A DNA stretch of 64,000 nucleotides, taken from contig JAOTYD010000001.1 in assembly GCA_029862005.1 (NCBI GenBank), forward strand, positions 62,001-126,000. Direction: 5' to 3'. The translations under genes and the position numbers were made by a program. A model generated the notes under the pieces. It was not told where the DNA came from. It worked only from the letters and a program-made list of their open reading frames with translations, and ran no database searches. The stretch comes from Gammaproteobacteria bacterium (lineage in GTDB: Bacteria > Pseudomonadota > Gammaproteobacteria > GCA-001735895). This document shows positions 8,637-17,483 of this stretch, piece after piece. The stretch's first letter is position 1, and the number at the start of each line of letters is the position of its first letter.

Positions 8637-9439
8637 TGTACGAACAATACTATGGACTCGCTGAAAAGCCATTCGACCTGACCCCGGATACCGGATTTTT
8701 CTACCAGTCAATTACCCACAGGGAAGCACTCAACGTCTTACGGGTGGCTATCAGATCCGGTGATGGATTCATCAAGGTGACCGGCGAGGTAGGCACGGGC
8801 AAGACCCTGCTGTGTCGAAAATTGTTGCAGGCGTTAGAGAAAAATTTCGATACCATTTACATCCCCAATCCCTACATGGGTTGCAATGCGTTGTTCCACG
8901 CAATTTTAGTCGAAATGGGCATCACGGATAGACTGAACAAGGCCAATTATCTTACCTGTATCAACGAGTATTTAATCGAAAACGCGCACCGACATCGCGG
9001 CACGGTCATCATTCTCGATGAAGCGCAATCGATGCCGCAAGAGAGCCTGGAGGCGATTCGATTACTCAGTAACCTCGAAACGCGCAAACGGAAACTGGTA
9101 CAAATCGCTATGTTCGGTCAACCCGAGCTCGATGTCAGGTTGGCACAAAACACCAGCCGGCAACTCAAACAGAGAATCGTGCATTCTTATCAACTCAAAC
9201 CTCTAAACCAGGCGTCAGTTCGATCGTATCTTCAGCACCGCATCAAAGCGGCGGGCTATCGTGGACCGGAGTTATTTGATAATGCTGCGCAACGTCGGCT
9301 TTACAAACACAGCCACGGAATTCCCAGAGTTATCAACGTCTTGTGCAACAAGGCACTGATGCTTTCCTACGCCAGTGGTGAATTCTACGTCAAGGGCAGG
9401 CACATTGAGGTCGCCGCTGCCGACAGCCAGATGCAATGA
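8636..9439 (+). CDS. mshM: MSHA biogenesis ATPase MshM (ExeA/GspA type)
   Basis: AAA+ ATPase of the ExeA family, 267 residues. YYGLAEKPFDLTPDTGFFY is the typical N-terminus. Walker A is GEVGTGKT at 50-57, Walker B VIILDEAQSM near 125-134, and sensor/arginine-finger elements follow (LKQRIVHSYQLKPL). Unlike the second-locus paralogue at 18882 it has no membrane segment or peptidoglycan-binding domain. ExeA-type proteins help secretins insert through peptidoglycan; the exact role of MshM is less clear. Overlaps mshN by 4 bp. Confidence 0.93.
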   Translation: MYEQYYGLAEKPFDLTPDTGFFYQSITHREALNVLRVAIRSGDGFIKVTGEVGTGKTLLCRKLLQALEKNFDTIYIPNPYMGCNALFHAILVEMGITDRLNKANYLTCINEYLIENAHRHRGTVIILDEAQSMPQESLEAIRLLSNLETRKRKLVQIAMFGQPELDVRLAQNTSRQLKQRIVHSYQLKPLNQASVRSYLQHRIKAAGYRGPELFDNAAQRRLYKHSHGIPRVINVLCNKALMLSYASGEFYVKGRHIEVAAADSQMQ

Positions 9440-10812
9440 GTGTTATTAATAACGTTCTCAAGGATCTTGAAAGCAGGGAAAGTCAGTTTACCCCAATCGA
9501 AATTGATGCGGTCGGACTCAGGCCCGCCCCGGCGCGTGATCTGAAACCACTGTTATTGGCTGGATTGTTGCTATTGCTATTGATGGTGGCGGCAGGGATT
9601 TACCTGCTGGATCATTTCACCGGCAGTCAGGTTTTTCCGTCAACGGCGATGCCCGGCCCGGCCCCATCAGTCGCTGAACAGCCGGTGACGGAACCAGAAA
9701 TCAAGGAAGTCGTGGTCACGGATCAAATGATCGGTAATCAGATTATCGGTTTGCAGATCCGCGAATCCGAAGACGATATGCGTATGGAGTTCGCGTTGCG
9801 CGACAAGGTAGTAGCGTTCCTGAAGGAGCGTGGCGAAAATAGGTTTAGTTACCATTTGCGTGATATCGAAAGCCAGATATTGGCACCGGTGATAAGCGAT
9901 AACCGCTGGATCCGGAAACTCGTTATCACTTCCTCTGATTCAGGGGTAGACGTCAGTTTTCAGACCGCAGAGGATATCCTGGTCGAAACTCGCCAGAGCC
10001 TGGTTAACGGCGAACCGAACTGGGTCATTAATTTGCGTAAGCCTGCTGAGCCGGTGGTGATCGATACCGCGGTTAAAAATGTTGCCGTCGATGAACCTGC
10101 CACGATCGATACGAAGCGGGTTTTGGAAACAGTAGAACTTGAAGCAAACCAAACAGCTGTGGACGAAGTCGAACCAGAGTCGCGACAATCCCTCGCCCCC
10201 GAGGAGTCAGCCGTTGTTAGTCTTGATATAAAATCGACCAATCCGAATGCAAAATCGATCAATCAACTCGGCTATGCGCTCGAATTAATCAACAAACGTC
10301 GGTTTGCGAAGGCCCAGGCGATATTGCAGGAACTACTGGGTGGTAGCGAGGACTACGCGGCCCGCCAGCATTTGCTCGCACTTTACAACAGCCAGAATCG
10401 GAGCGATCGATTTCGGCGCCTGATACGCGATTCGATGGCGAAGTATCCCGACGATACACTGTTTAAAACCGAGTACGCTCGGTCGCTATACCAATCAGCA
10501 GCTTACACCGCGGTGGTCCAGCTGTTTGCCACCGAGGATCCGGTGGACGCAAATCAACAGTCGCTGTTGGCGGCCAGTTATCAGCGCCTTGACGAGCATC
10601 AAAATGCGATCAGGCATTACCAACTCGCGCTCGAGCAGGATGTGACCAATGCCAAAAACTGGATCGGACTCGGCATTTCCCAGGAGCACACTGCAGCGTT
10701 TGAAGACGCGCTGAACTCTTACCAACGTGCCGCGAAACTGGGTAATTTGAATGCTCGCCTGCAGGCATTTGTTGACAAGAAACGTCGCACGCTAGCGCAG
10801 GTGTTGAATTAA
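9436..10812 (+). CDS. mshN: MSHA biogenesis TPR protein MshN
   Basis: Bitopic membrane protein of 458 residues. It has a short cytoplasmic N-terminus (MSVINNVLKDLESRE), a very hydrophobic membrane helix (about 38-58), an acidic/proline-rich periplasmic linker (about 60-265) and C-terminal TPR repeats (about 270-455; for example NQLGYALELINKRRFAKAQAIL and QNAIRHYQLALEQDVTNAKNW). The N-terminal helix resembles the GspB/ExeB N-terminus that pairs with ExeA-type ATPases, fitting its place right after mshM. Followed directly by mshE (TAATG). Confidence 0.9.
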   Translation: MSVINNVLKDLESRESQFTPIEIDAVGLRPAPARDLKPLLLAGLLLLLLMVAAGIYLLDHFTGSQVFPSTAMPGPAPSVAEQPVTEPEIKEVVVTDQMIGNQIIGLQIRESEDDMRMEFALRDKVVAFLKERGENRFSYHLRDIESQILAPVISDNRWIRKLVITSSDSGVDVSFQTAEDILVETRQSLVNGEPNWVINLRKPAEPVVIDTAVKNVAVDEPATIDTKRVLETVELEANQTAVDEVEPESRQSLAPEESAVVSLDIKSTNPNAKSINQLGYALELINKRRFAKAQAILQELLGGSEDYAARQHLLALYNSQNRSDRFRRLIRDSMAKYPDDTLFKTEYARSLYQSAAYTAVVQLFATEDPVDANQQSLLAASYQRLDEHQNAIRHYQLALEQDVTNAKNWIGLGISQEHTAAFEDALNSYQRAAKLGNLNARLQAFVDKKRRTLAQVLN

Positions 10813-11174
10813 TGGCGTTCACCAAAAAAATCAGGCTGGGTGATCTGCTCGTTGATAAAGGGCTGATCACCGAGCAGCAGTTGCAGCACGCGCTTAGCGA
10901 GCAAAAGAAACTGGGTCGAAAACTCGGTGGCACTCTAGTAGAGCTGGGCATGATCGATGAAGACAGCCTGCTCAATCTGCTGGCCAGCCAATTGAGTATT
11001 CCGTTAATCGATATCAATAACTACAACTACAATAACGACGTTGCCAAGCTGTTGCCGGAGTCGATTGCGAGACGCTACCGAGCGCTTGTAATCGAAGATC
11101 GTGATCGCGATTACCTGGTGGAATGGCGGATCCCACCGATATTTACGCGCTTGATGAAATTCAGTCCAAATTGA
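10812..11174 (+). CDS. mshE: MshE N-terminal fragment (c-di-GMP-binding MshEN part; frameshifted mshE)
   Basis: First part of the MSHA extension ATPase. It carries the MshEN c-di-GMP-binding motif: R8-L-G10 through L24, L28 and Q31, followed by the tandem second motif LGGTLVELGMIDEDSLLNLLASQ. Reading runs correctly to Val103 (codon 11118-11120) and then leaves the MshE frame: the last 17 residues (EWRIPPIF...) are out-of-frame. Continuation in the next frame (ATG at 11123, MADPTDIYALDEIQ) matches intact MshE. Restoring one G in the GTGGAATG stretch at 11118-11125 gives LVGMADPTD and a continuous protein of about 579 residues, the normal MshE length. It is either a real inactivating deletion or a sequencing error. 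Confidence 0.88.
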   Translation: MAFTKKIRLGDLLVDKGLITEQQLQHALSEQKKLGRKLGGTLVELGMIDEDSLLNLLASQLSIPLIDINNYNYNNDVAKLLPESIARRYRALVIEDRDRDYLVEWRIPPIFTRLMKFSPN

Positions 11175-12550
11175 AAAAACCGGTGAGTCAGGCGATCGTG
11201 CGCGAGTCCGCGCTACTAGAAAACTTTGACCTGGTTTATCGACGCACCGAAGAAATCAGCGCACTGGCATCCGAGCTCGGACAGGATCTCACCGAATCGG
11301 CTACTGATCTCAATGAAATGTTGCAGTCCGAAATGGTCGATGCACCAGTTGCGAAACTGTTGCAATCAATTTTCGAAGATGCGGTTCAGGTTGGGGCTTC
11401 GGATATCCATATCGAACCCGACCAGCATGTGATTCGAGTACGTCAGCGAATCGATGGCGTGCTTTACGAGCAAGTCATGCAGGAAACCCAGATCGCGCCG
11501 GCGGTAGTGGTGCGCTTGAAACTCATGTGCGGGCTGAATATCTCTGAAAAAAGGCTGCCGCAGGACGGTCGCTTTCACGTATTAGTCAACCATCGCGATA
11601 TCGATGTGCGATTGTCGACCATGCCGGTGCAATACGGCGAATCGGTGGTCATGCGCCTGCTAGATCAGACCAGCGGTGCGCTTGATCTGGAACAACTGGG
11701 TATGCCGCCGGAATTGCTGCACCGATTTCGAAAAAATTTCCATTTGCCCAACGGCATGGTTCTGGTTACCGGGCCTACCGGAAGTGGTAAAACCACCACG
11801 CTCTACGCTGCGCTTTCGGAATTAAACGTAAAAGAGTCGAAAATTGTCACGGTTGAAGACCCAGTCGAGTATCGTCTCGATCGCATCAGCCAGGTGCAGG
11901 TTAATCCGCGCATCGGCTTAAGCTTTGCCAGCGTACTGCGTTCCGCCTTGCGCCAGGATCCGGACATCATCATGGTAGGTGAAATGCGCGATGCCGAGAC
12001 CGTCGAAATTGGTGTTAGCGCGGCGATGACAGGGCACCTGGTGCTGTCGACACTGCACACCAATGACACCATATCGACAGCAACTCGCCTCATGGATATG
12101 GGTGTCGAGGGTTATTTACTCGCCTCCACGTTGCGTACCATCATTGCCCAGCGCCTGGTGCGTAAGGTTTGCCCAAGCTGTAGTGAAGACTATTCCCCGA
12201 CCGAGTTCGAGGCCGGTTGGCTGCGCGATGATCTGTTGATTGATATCAACCAGTATCGATATAAGAAAGGCAACGGTTGCAAGCAATGCGGAGAAACCGG
12301 GTACCAGGGACGTATGGGTGTTTACGAGCTGCTCGACATGAATGCGGAGTTAGCCGAAAAACTACGCCATGACGATTCGCAGGGTTTTGTCGAGGCGGCC
12401 GAGCGCGCGCCCGGCTACCAACCGCTGGTCATGGTCGCACATACTCACGCTGCTAGTGGCCTGACGACGATCGAAGAAATGCTGCGCCTGGCCGGTGAAG
12501 TGCCTGATGATGTGCTCGATCATCCTCCGGTGCGGGATATAAACGACTAA
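11123..12550 (+). CDS. mshE: MshE extension ATPase, C-terminal fragment (frameshifted mshE)
   Basis: The rest of the MSHA GspE/PilB-type ATPase (475 residues from ATG 11123). It has the end of the N-terminal domain, then N2E (ASDIHIEPDQHVIRVRQRIDG) and the ATPase core: Walker A GPTGSGKTTT (near 11772-11800), the Asp box, Walker B DPDIIMVGEMRDAET and the His box MTGHLVLSTLHTND. A tetra-cysteine zinc subdomain follows (CPSC ... CKQC). All catalytic motifs are intact, so the lesion is confined to the junction at about 11120. If really separate, this fragment would lack the first c-di-GMP motif; MshE needs c-di-GMP for pilus extension in Vibrio. mshG starts at its last base. Confidence 0.9.
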   Translation: MADPTDIYALDEIQSKLKKPVSQAIVRESALLENFDLVYRRTEEISALASELGQDLTESATDLNEMLQSEMVDAPVAKLLQSIFEDAVQVGASDIHIEPDQHVIRVRQRIDGVLYEQVMQETQIAPAVVVRLKLMCGLNISEKRLPQDGRFHVLVNHRDIDVRLSTMPVQYGESVVMRLLDQTSGALDLEQLGMPPELLHRFRKNFHLPNGMVLVTGPTGSGKTTTLYAALSELNVKESKIVTVEDPVEYRLDRISQVQVNPRIGLSFASVLRSALRQDPDIIMVGEMRDAETVEIGVSAAMTGHLVLSTLHTNDTISTATRLMDMGVEGYLLASTLRTIIAQRLVRKVCPSCSEDYSPTEFEAGWLRDDLLIDINQYRYKKGNGCKQCGETGYQGRMGVYELLDMNAELAEKLRHDDSQGFVEAAERAPGYQPLVMVAHTHAASGLTTIEEMLRLAGEVPDDVLDHPPVRDIND

Positions 12551-13773
12551 TGCCTTTTTACGAGTTCAAGGGTAGAAATAGCAACGGGCAACCGGTCGAC
12601 GGTGAAATCGAAGGCTCGAGCACCAACGCCGTCGCGGGCCTGTTGATGGATCGCGGCATTATCCCGATATCGATCGTCGAAAAGACAGAGCAGATAGACG
12701 TCATTGAGGTTATTAAGGATCGCTTCGATCTGCACAAGATCAGTATCGAGGAACTGCTGATGTTTACCCGGCAGATGGGAGCGTTAATTAAGGCGGGTAT
12801 TCCGATTACGCGAGCGATCACGGGGATCCTTGAATCGGCAGAAAATCCTCTGCTGATAAGATCCTTGCGAGATATCCTTGAACAACTCGAATCGGGGCGC
12901 AGCCTGTCGATTTCATGCGCTCGTCATCCCAAGGTGTTCTCGAATCTTTACATCAGCATGATCCAGGTTGGTGAAAATACCGGTCGCCTGGAAGAGTCAT
13001 TTACATTGATGGCGGACTATATCGATCGTAATCGACGCATCACGCAAAATATCAAGACCGCATTACGTTATCCGACCACAGTGATAATTGCGATTGCAAT
13101 TGCGATGGCGATTGTTAATTTGTTCGTGATTCCCAAGTTTGCAAGTTTTTTCGAGGCAAACAAACTCGAATTGCCCTGGCAGACGCTGTTGCTGCTGAAC
13201 ACCTCCAACTTTGTCGTCGAATACTGGATGTATATCGGCGCCGCGTTAATTGTCGCAGTTTTAGGATTCAAGCATTACATCAATACCCCGGATGGACGCT
13301 ACCGATGGCACAGATTTATCGTCAAAGCACCTGTTGTTGGCGAAATACTGCACCGCTCGTTTATGGCACGTTTCGCGCGCTCCTTCGCGATGGCTTATAG
13401 TGCCGGGGTTCCAATTGTTCAGGCGATGGGTGTGATTTCACGCTCGATCGGAAATGATTATATTTCAGGTCACGTCAACGGTATGCGCGAAGGCATCGAG
13501 CGTGGCGAGGCGTTAACACGAACCGCAAATCAGACTCGCATGTTTACGCCGGTGGTCATGCAAATGTTTGCAGTTGGTGAAGAAGCCGGTAATCTCGACG
13601 AAATGATGACCTTCATTGCTGACTTCTATGAAGAAGAAGTCGATTACGACGTCAAAACCCTGTCGGATAAAATTGAACCATTGATCTATGTCGCAATCGG
13701 CGGACTGGTGCTGGTGCTTGCACTGGGTATCTTCGTGCCGATGTGGGATGTGGCGAAGCTCGCGGGGCGATGA
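12550..13773 (+). CDS. mshG: MSHA inner-membrane platform protein MshG (GspF/PilC family)
   Basis: Polytopic platform protein on which the ATPase acts to polymerise pilin. 407 residues with the duplicated GspF domain: first copy about 65-190 (FTRQMGALIKAGIPITRAITGI ... MIQVGENTGRLEESF), second about 270-395 (RFARSFAMAYSAGVPIVQAM ... MFAVGEEAGNLDEMM). Membrane helices lie near 175-195, 225-245 and 378-398. Overlaps mshF by 4 bp (ATGA). Confidence 0.95.
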   Translation: MPFYEFKGRNSNGQPVDGEIEGSSTNAVAGLLMDRGIIPISIVEKTEQIDVIEVIKDRFDLHKISIEELLMFTRQMGALIKAGIPITRAITGILESAENPLLIRSLRDILEQLESGRSLSISCARHPKVFSNLYISMIQVGENTGRLEESFTLMADYIDRNRRITQNIKTALRYPTTVIIAIAIAMAIVNLFVIPKFASFFEANKLELPWQTLLLLNTSNFVVEYWMYIGAALIVAVLGFKHYINTPDGRYRWHRFIVKAPVVGEILHRSFMARFARSFAMAYSAGVPIVQAMGVISRSIGNDYISGHVNGMREGIERGEALTRTANQTRMFTPVVMQMFAVGEEAGNLDEMMTFIADFYEEEVDYDVKTLSDKIEPLIYVAIGGLVLVLALGIFVPMWDVAKLAGR

Positions 13774-14267
13774 ATACGATCGGCTCCCATCCGGGGGCGA
13801 TACTATTTCGGCTCAGTATCATGGTTATCCTGATTGCGATCTTGACAGTAATATTCTTTTCCTATGTCGACGATACCGAAAGAGAGCTGGAACGCGCGTC
13901 TGTGCTGCAGACCAAGAAGATTATCGATAGCGCGCTTGCGGTTGTTTTTGCAACCTACGCGACCAAGAATCGTCTGCATCAGCTGAACGAACTTGATGGC
14001 GGCAACCCCTTCGTTTTTCTCAAGGAATACCAAATACTGCCGCCCGCCTATGTCGGTGAAATCGGCCATGATTTGAGCACAGAAGAGATACCAGGCTGGT
14101 ATTACCTGAGGCATCGCAGGCAGGTTGTTTACCATTCGAATTTCAATCAACCCGATAGCTATTTCACAATCGTGTTGAACTACCAGGACAACGACAAGTC
14201 AGGCTCATACGAGCCAGCTACCGATAAGTTTCAAAGTCTTCGATTCGTCAAGATTGCTGAATTATGA
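13770..14267 (+). CDS. mshF: MSHA biogenesis protein MshF
   Basis: 165 residues from the ATG at 13770, which overlaps the mshG stop; the longer frame from 13743 would begin inside the mshG tail. It has a membrane helix near the N-terminus (LFRLSIMVILIAILTVIFFSYV) and a mainly extracytoplasmic domain with FVFLKEYQILPPAYVGEI and GWYYLRHRRQVVYH. MshF is required for the MSHA locus in Vibrio but its biochemical role is unknown. It ends the rightward part of the operon; a bidirectional terminator follows at 14381-14406. Confidence 0.85.
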   Translation: MNTIGSHPGAILFRLSIMVILIAILTVIFFSYVDDTERELERASVLQTKKIIDSALAVVFATYATKNRLHQLNELDGGNPFVFLKEYQILPPAYVGEIGHDLSTEEIPGWYYLRHRRQVVYHSNFNQPDSYFTIVLNYQDNDKSGSYEPATDKFQSLRFVKIAEL

Positions 14268-14378
14268 GTTGGTATCACTTTCACCTCGGCGTGCAATAGT
14301 TCAAAAGACAGGTAAAAACTGGAGGCCTGTCGGCCAGCTTTACAGGTATTTGATTGGAACGTGACTTGCAGCCAACAC

Positions 14379-14407
14379 AAAAAACCCGCGACTGGCGCGG
14401 GTTTTTA
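14379..14407. terminator. Bidirectional rho-independent terminator between mshF and the pilin gene
   Basis: AAAACCCGCG (14381-14390), a 5-nt loop ACTGG, and CGCGGGTTTT (14396-14405), with A-runs on one side and T-runs on the other. It can end transcription of both the mshI-mshF run and the convergent mshA-like pilin gene. Confidence 0.88.
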
Positions 14408-14429
14408 TTGTGTAGGCAGGAATATCTTC

Positions 14430-14834
14430 TTAAGGACCGGTGCACACCACTGTGGCGGTAGCTGCTACGCCAAGGGCGGCAGTATCCGTGATGGTGCAGG
14501 TATAAGTGTCGCCCGCCGCAGCACAAGCGCCCGCGCCGGCCGCACTGTCGATACCAGTGGGGAAGGCTCCAGATTGAAATAAAGGCGCAAGGCTTGCTTC
14601 GGCGCAGTCGTCGTTGGCGCTGGTCATGGCCACGCCACCGCCGTTGACAATGTTGGCTGCATAGTTGATTGCCGCGGCCGATGAAATTTCGGCAGCTACA
14701 CCACTATTGGCGGCATTGGCGGCATCGCCCGACAAATCTTCGAACTTACCCAGGGCAGTAACTCCGAGAATTCCCAGCAGAACGATAACGACGACCAGTT
14801 CTACCAGCGTGAAACCCTTTTGTGTCTTATACAT
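14430..14834 (-). CDS. mshA: MSHA major pilin (MshA-like)
   Basis: Type IV prepilin of 134 residues. It has a short basic leader MYKTQKG cleaved before FTLVELVVVIVLLGILGVTAL (E5 present), then the alpha1 motif and an Ala/Gly-rich globular domain with four cysteines (near DDC, GAC, YTC, VVC). It lies inside the msh locus but on the opposite strand to all other msh genes. With its own promoter and strong RBS (GGGAG 8 bp before ATG) and its own terminator, it is probably the highly expressed major subunit. Low complexity and an Ala-rich C-terminal half are normal for major pilins. Confidence 0.85.
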   Translation of the reverse strand: MYKTQKGFTLVELVVVIVLLGILGVTALGKFEDLSGDAANAANSGVAAEISSAAAINYAANIVNGGGVAMTSANDDCAEASLAPLFQSGAFPTGIDSAAGAGACAAAGDTYTCTITDTAALGVAATATVVCTGP

Positions 14835-14909
14835 GTTTTATACTCCCTACCGTAGAGTAAAAATGTTTGATGACTTTTTGAGTATAGTTCAAATAATCCA
14901 AGTTAAAGT

Positions 14910-14937
14910 AATATAGGCTATAAATGCTATAAGTAAA
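14910..14937 (-). promoter_or_regulatory. Candidate sigma-70 promoter of the MshA-like pilin gene
   Basis: Read on the minus strand, TTTACT (14937-14932) and TATATT (14915-14910) are separated by 16 bp, in an AT-rich 170-bp gap, about 75 bp before the ATG. No GG-N10-GC sigma-54 signature was found in this gap, unlike the prepilin gene at 36238. Confidence 0.45.
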
Positions 14938-15003
14938 TGATTTCTGTCAGATTTATTTTGTGAAATTATTCAAAATTGGACCTGAAACGGTGACCTGAAT
15001 CAC

Positions 15004-15480
15004 ATGAGTCTAGTAAAAAATTACCACAATGCAGGATTTTCTCTGGTCGAGTTGTTAACCGTGATTTTATTGCTCGGAATACTCGGTATCGTCGCGCTGG
15101 GGCGCTTCACCGACCAGAACTTGATCGCTGCAAGAGGATTTTTCGACGATACCGTGAACGCGGTGCGTTTTGCGCAGAAACTCGCGCTCAGTACCGGTTG
15201 TGACGTGCGCGTCATCACCACCGCGAGCAGTTATCAACTGCGTCAATCTTCGACCTGTACTGCCAATGACTTCACCAACCCGGTTGTCAATCCGGCGAAT
15301 CGTGGCAATAACTACCAGAACGTCGATATTCCCTCAGGTTTTTCGTTGACTGCCGGTAACATCACGTTCGATGCACGTGGCCGACGCGAAGGGGCAACTT
15401 CGGATTTCACCGTCAGCGACGGCTCGACAACCTACAGCTTTCGCGTGCACGCCAGCACCGGCCTGGTCGAGGTGCTCTAG
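15004..15480 (+). CDS. mshC: MSHA minor pilin MshC
   Basis: Prepilin of 158 residues with the cleavage motif AG|FSLVELLTVILLLGILGIVALGRF (Glu5 present). The next segment, FFDDTVNAVRFAQKLALSTGCDVRV, is typical of MshC and other GspH-like minor pilins. The C-terminal half is beta-rich and contains two Cys (GCDVR and TCTAN), likely a disulfide. It heads the second rightward run mshC-D-O-P. Minor pilins of this type prime pilus assembly at the tip. Confidence 0.88.
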   Translation: MSLVKNYHNAGFSLVELLTVILLLGILGIVALGRFTDQNLIAARGFFDDTVNAVRFAQKLALSTGCDVRVITTASSYQLRQSSTCTANDFTNPVVNPANRGNNYQNVDIPSGFSLTAGNITFDARGRREGATSDFTVSDGSTTYSFRVHASTGLVEVL

Positions 15481-15556
15481 TTCGTGTCCTGTTCTCCTTA
15501 CGGTCAACGTTTTCAAGCCTCGTTGAACTCGACGTTATCAGGGGTATAGAGCACTG

Positions 15557-16009
15557 ATGCGTCGGCAATCTGCTTTCACCCTGATCGAAATTATCGTCAC
15601 CATCATCGTGATCGGCGTCGCTGCCACCGCATTGTTGGGCGTATTTGCCAACATGATTCGTGGCAGTGCTGATCCGATGATCCAGCAACAGGCAACTACG
15701 ATTGCCGAAGCCTATCTGGAAGAAATCATGCTGCGGGCATATGACGATCCACAGGTGGCCGAATCGGGCGGGGCCGAGGCCGGTGAAACCCGTCCGACCT
15801 ATGATGATGTGCAGGATTACAATAGCCTCGGTACTACGCAGGTGCGTGATCAGAACAATAATCCAATCGCTGCATTGAGCGATTACCAGGTTAGCGTTAC
15901 TGTCAACGGGGCTGTACTCAATGCGGTTGCGGCGATGCAGATTGATGTCAGTGTTAGTCATCCGGCAACGGGTACTATCGTGTTAAGCGCCTTCCGGACC
16001 GATTACTGA
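15557..16009 (+). CDS. mshD: MSHA minor pilin MshD
   Basis: Prepilin of 150 residues with a short leader MRRQSA before FTLIEIIVTIIVIGVAATALLGVF (Glu5 present). The conserved QATTIAEAYLEEIMLRAYDDP helix identifies MshD (GspI/PilV-like). Its TGA overlaps the mshO ATG (TGATG). The preceding 76 bp gap after mshC has no clear signal. Confidence 0.9.
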   Translation: MRRQSAFTLIEIIVTIIVIGVAATALLGVFANMIRGSADPMIQQQATTIAEAYLEEIMLRAYDDPQVAESGGAEAGETRPTYDDVQDYNSLGTTQVRDQNNNPIAALSDYQVSVTVNGAVLNAVAAMQIDVSVSHPATGTIVLSAFRTDY

Positions 16010-16875
16010 TGCATAGGCCCATCGCTCAATCCGGATTCTCGCTGGTTGAACTGATCGTCGTAGTTGTAGTGCTCGGGGTGCTGGCGGGTGGCGCCGGGCT
16101 TTTGATTCTCCAGCCAATCGAAGCTTACGATGACCAGGTGCGTCGCCAGCAACTCGTCGACCAGGGTGAAATGGCGCTGCGCCAGATTGCGCGTGATGTA
16201 CGCCGGGCGTTGCCGAACAGTGTTCGTGTCGCGCCTTTCGGGGCGGGATTTGCGGTCGAAATGGTGAATACGGTTGACGGCGCCCGCTATCGCGACGAGG
16301 TGGGCGGTGAATTCATTACCGCCAACGATACGCTCGAGTTCGCCACAAGTGATACCGATTTCAACCTGCTTGGCCTGTTCAATACTCCGGGCGTGCTCAC
16401 CCCCGGACGCCGCCTGGTAATTTACAATACCTCGGCCGCCGGGATTTATACCGACGCGGCGTTAAACAACAATCCGGGTATCGTTACCACCGTCGGAACC
16501 ACGTTAACCCTGTCGACTGTTACGCCGGCAACCGAGGACGACGAACACCATATCAACATGAACCCGGCATTTCAGTTTGCGCAGCAGTCGCCGGGGCAGC
16601 GTGTTTTCGTGATCGACGGGCCGACCAGCTATATTTGCGATCCGGCCACAAATCGGATGCTGCGATACAGTAACTACGCCTTTAGTGCGGCGCAACCAAC
16701 GCCTCCGGTGGGCGGCACCAGCGGTGTGGTCATATCGCAGTTGAGCGGCTGCAGTATGACCTATAGCCCGGGAACCTCGCAGCGAGGCGGTATACTGACC
16801 ATTGAAATCACCGTTACTGACAGCGGTGAATCGATTAATTTATTGCACCAGGTGCACGTGGTGAACGTGCCATGA
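16009..16875 (+). CDS. mshO: MSHA minor pilin MshO
   Basis: Prepilin of 288 residues, GspJ/PilW-like: leader MHRPIAQSG before FSLVELIVVVVVLGVLAGGAGLLIL. The RQQLVDQGEMALRQIARDVRRALPNSVRV segment is characteristic of MshO/GspJ. A long beta-rich globular domain with two Cys (YICDP, SGCSM) follows. Overlaps mshP by 4 bp. Likely part of the pilus tip complex with MshD and MshP. Confidence 0.9.
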   Translation: MHRPIAQSGFSLVELIVVVVVLGVLAGGAGLLILQPIEAYDDQVRRQQLVDQGEMALRQIARDVRRALPNSVRVAPFGAGFAVEMVNTVDGARYRDEVGGEFITANDTLEFATSDTDFNLLGLFNTPGVLTPGRRLVIYNTSAAGIYTDAALNNNPGIVTTVGTTLTLSTVTPATEDDEHHINMNPAFQFAQQSPGQRVFVIDGPTSYICDPATNRMLRYSNYAFSAAQPTPPVGGTSGVVISQLSGCSMTYSPGTSQRGGILTIEITVTDSGESINLLHQVHVVNVP

Positions 16876-17273
16876 AAACTCTGCAGCGCGGTTTTTCGCT
16901 GATTACGGCAATATTCCTGCTGGTCGTCGTTGCCGCCCTGGTGGTCTATATGACCAATATACGCGCGGTACAGCAGACCACGCTGGTTTACGGGGTGCAG
17001 GGTGCACGGGCAACCCAGGCGGCTCGCAGCGGCATTGAATGGGGAATTTACCAGTCAATTGTCAATGGCAGCTGTGCCGGGTCGGCGAGCTTCACCGATC
17101 CTGCATTCGCAGGCTTTAACATCGAAGTCCAATGTGGCCAGACTACCCATATCGAAGGTACTACGCCGATCGATACGTTTCAGTTAACCGCGATCGCGAG
17201 CAGCGGCATCTATGGTTCGCTCGACTACGTTCAACGTCGAATCCAGGCAACCGTTTCTCAGGATCCGCCCTAG
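16872..17273 (+). CDS. mshP: MSHA minor pilin-like protein MshP
   Basis: 133 residues with a PilX/GspK-like N-terminus: MKTLQRG before FSLITAIFLLVVVAALVVYMTN, lacking Glu at position 5 as is usual for tip-cap pseudopilins. The segment RATQAARSGIEWGIYQSI is typical of the PilX/MshP family. It is the last gene of the msh locus here. No MshQ-like adhesin gene follows, although mshQ is next in Vibrio. Confidence 0.88.
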   Translation: MKTLQRGFSLITAIFLLVVVAALVVYMTNIRAVQQTTLVYGVQGARATQAARSGIEWGIYQSIVNGSCAGSASFTDPAFAGFNIEVQCGQTTHIEGTTPIDTFQLTAIASSGIYGSLDYVQRRIQATVSQDPP

Positions 17274-17483
17274 TGGTATCCGCTTATCAGCGAGAAGCGA
17301 ATGAGAAACCTTGAAGCAGTTAACAGAGATGCGCGGTTATTGTCGATAAACTCGACACTTACTTGCAGTTCAACTTAAATTTCCTTTTATATTTCAGATA
17401 CTTTTAATTCAATATTAAAGTATGATTTGAGTTGTTGAAATATAGACACTATACTTGATTGATTAAACGCTGGGTTACTTCGA

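Noticed and set aside
11110-11130. Programmed ribosomal frameshift in mshE
   Set aside because: No slippery heptamer or downstream pseudoknot was seen; a simple 1-base deletion or sequencing error explains the data better.
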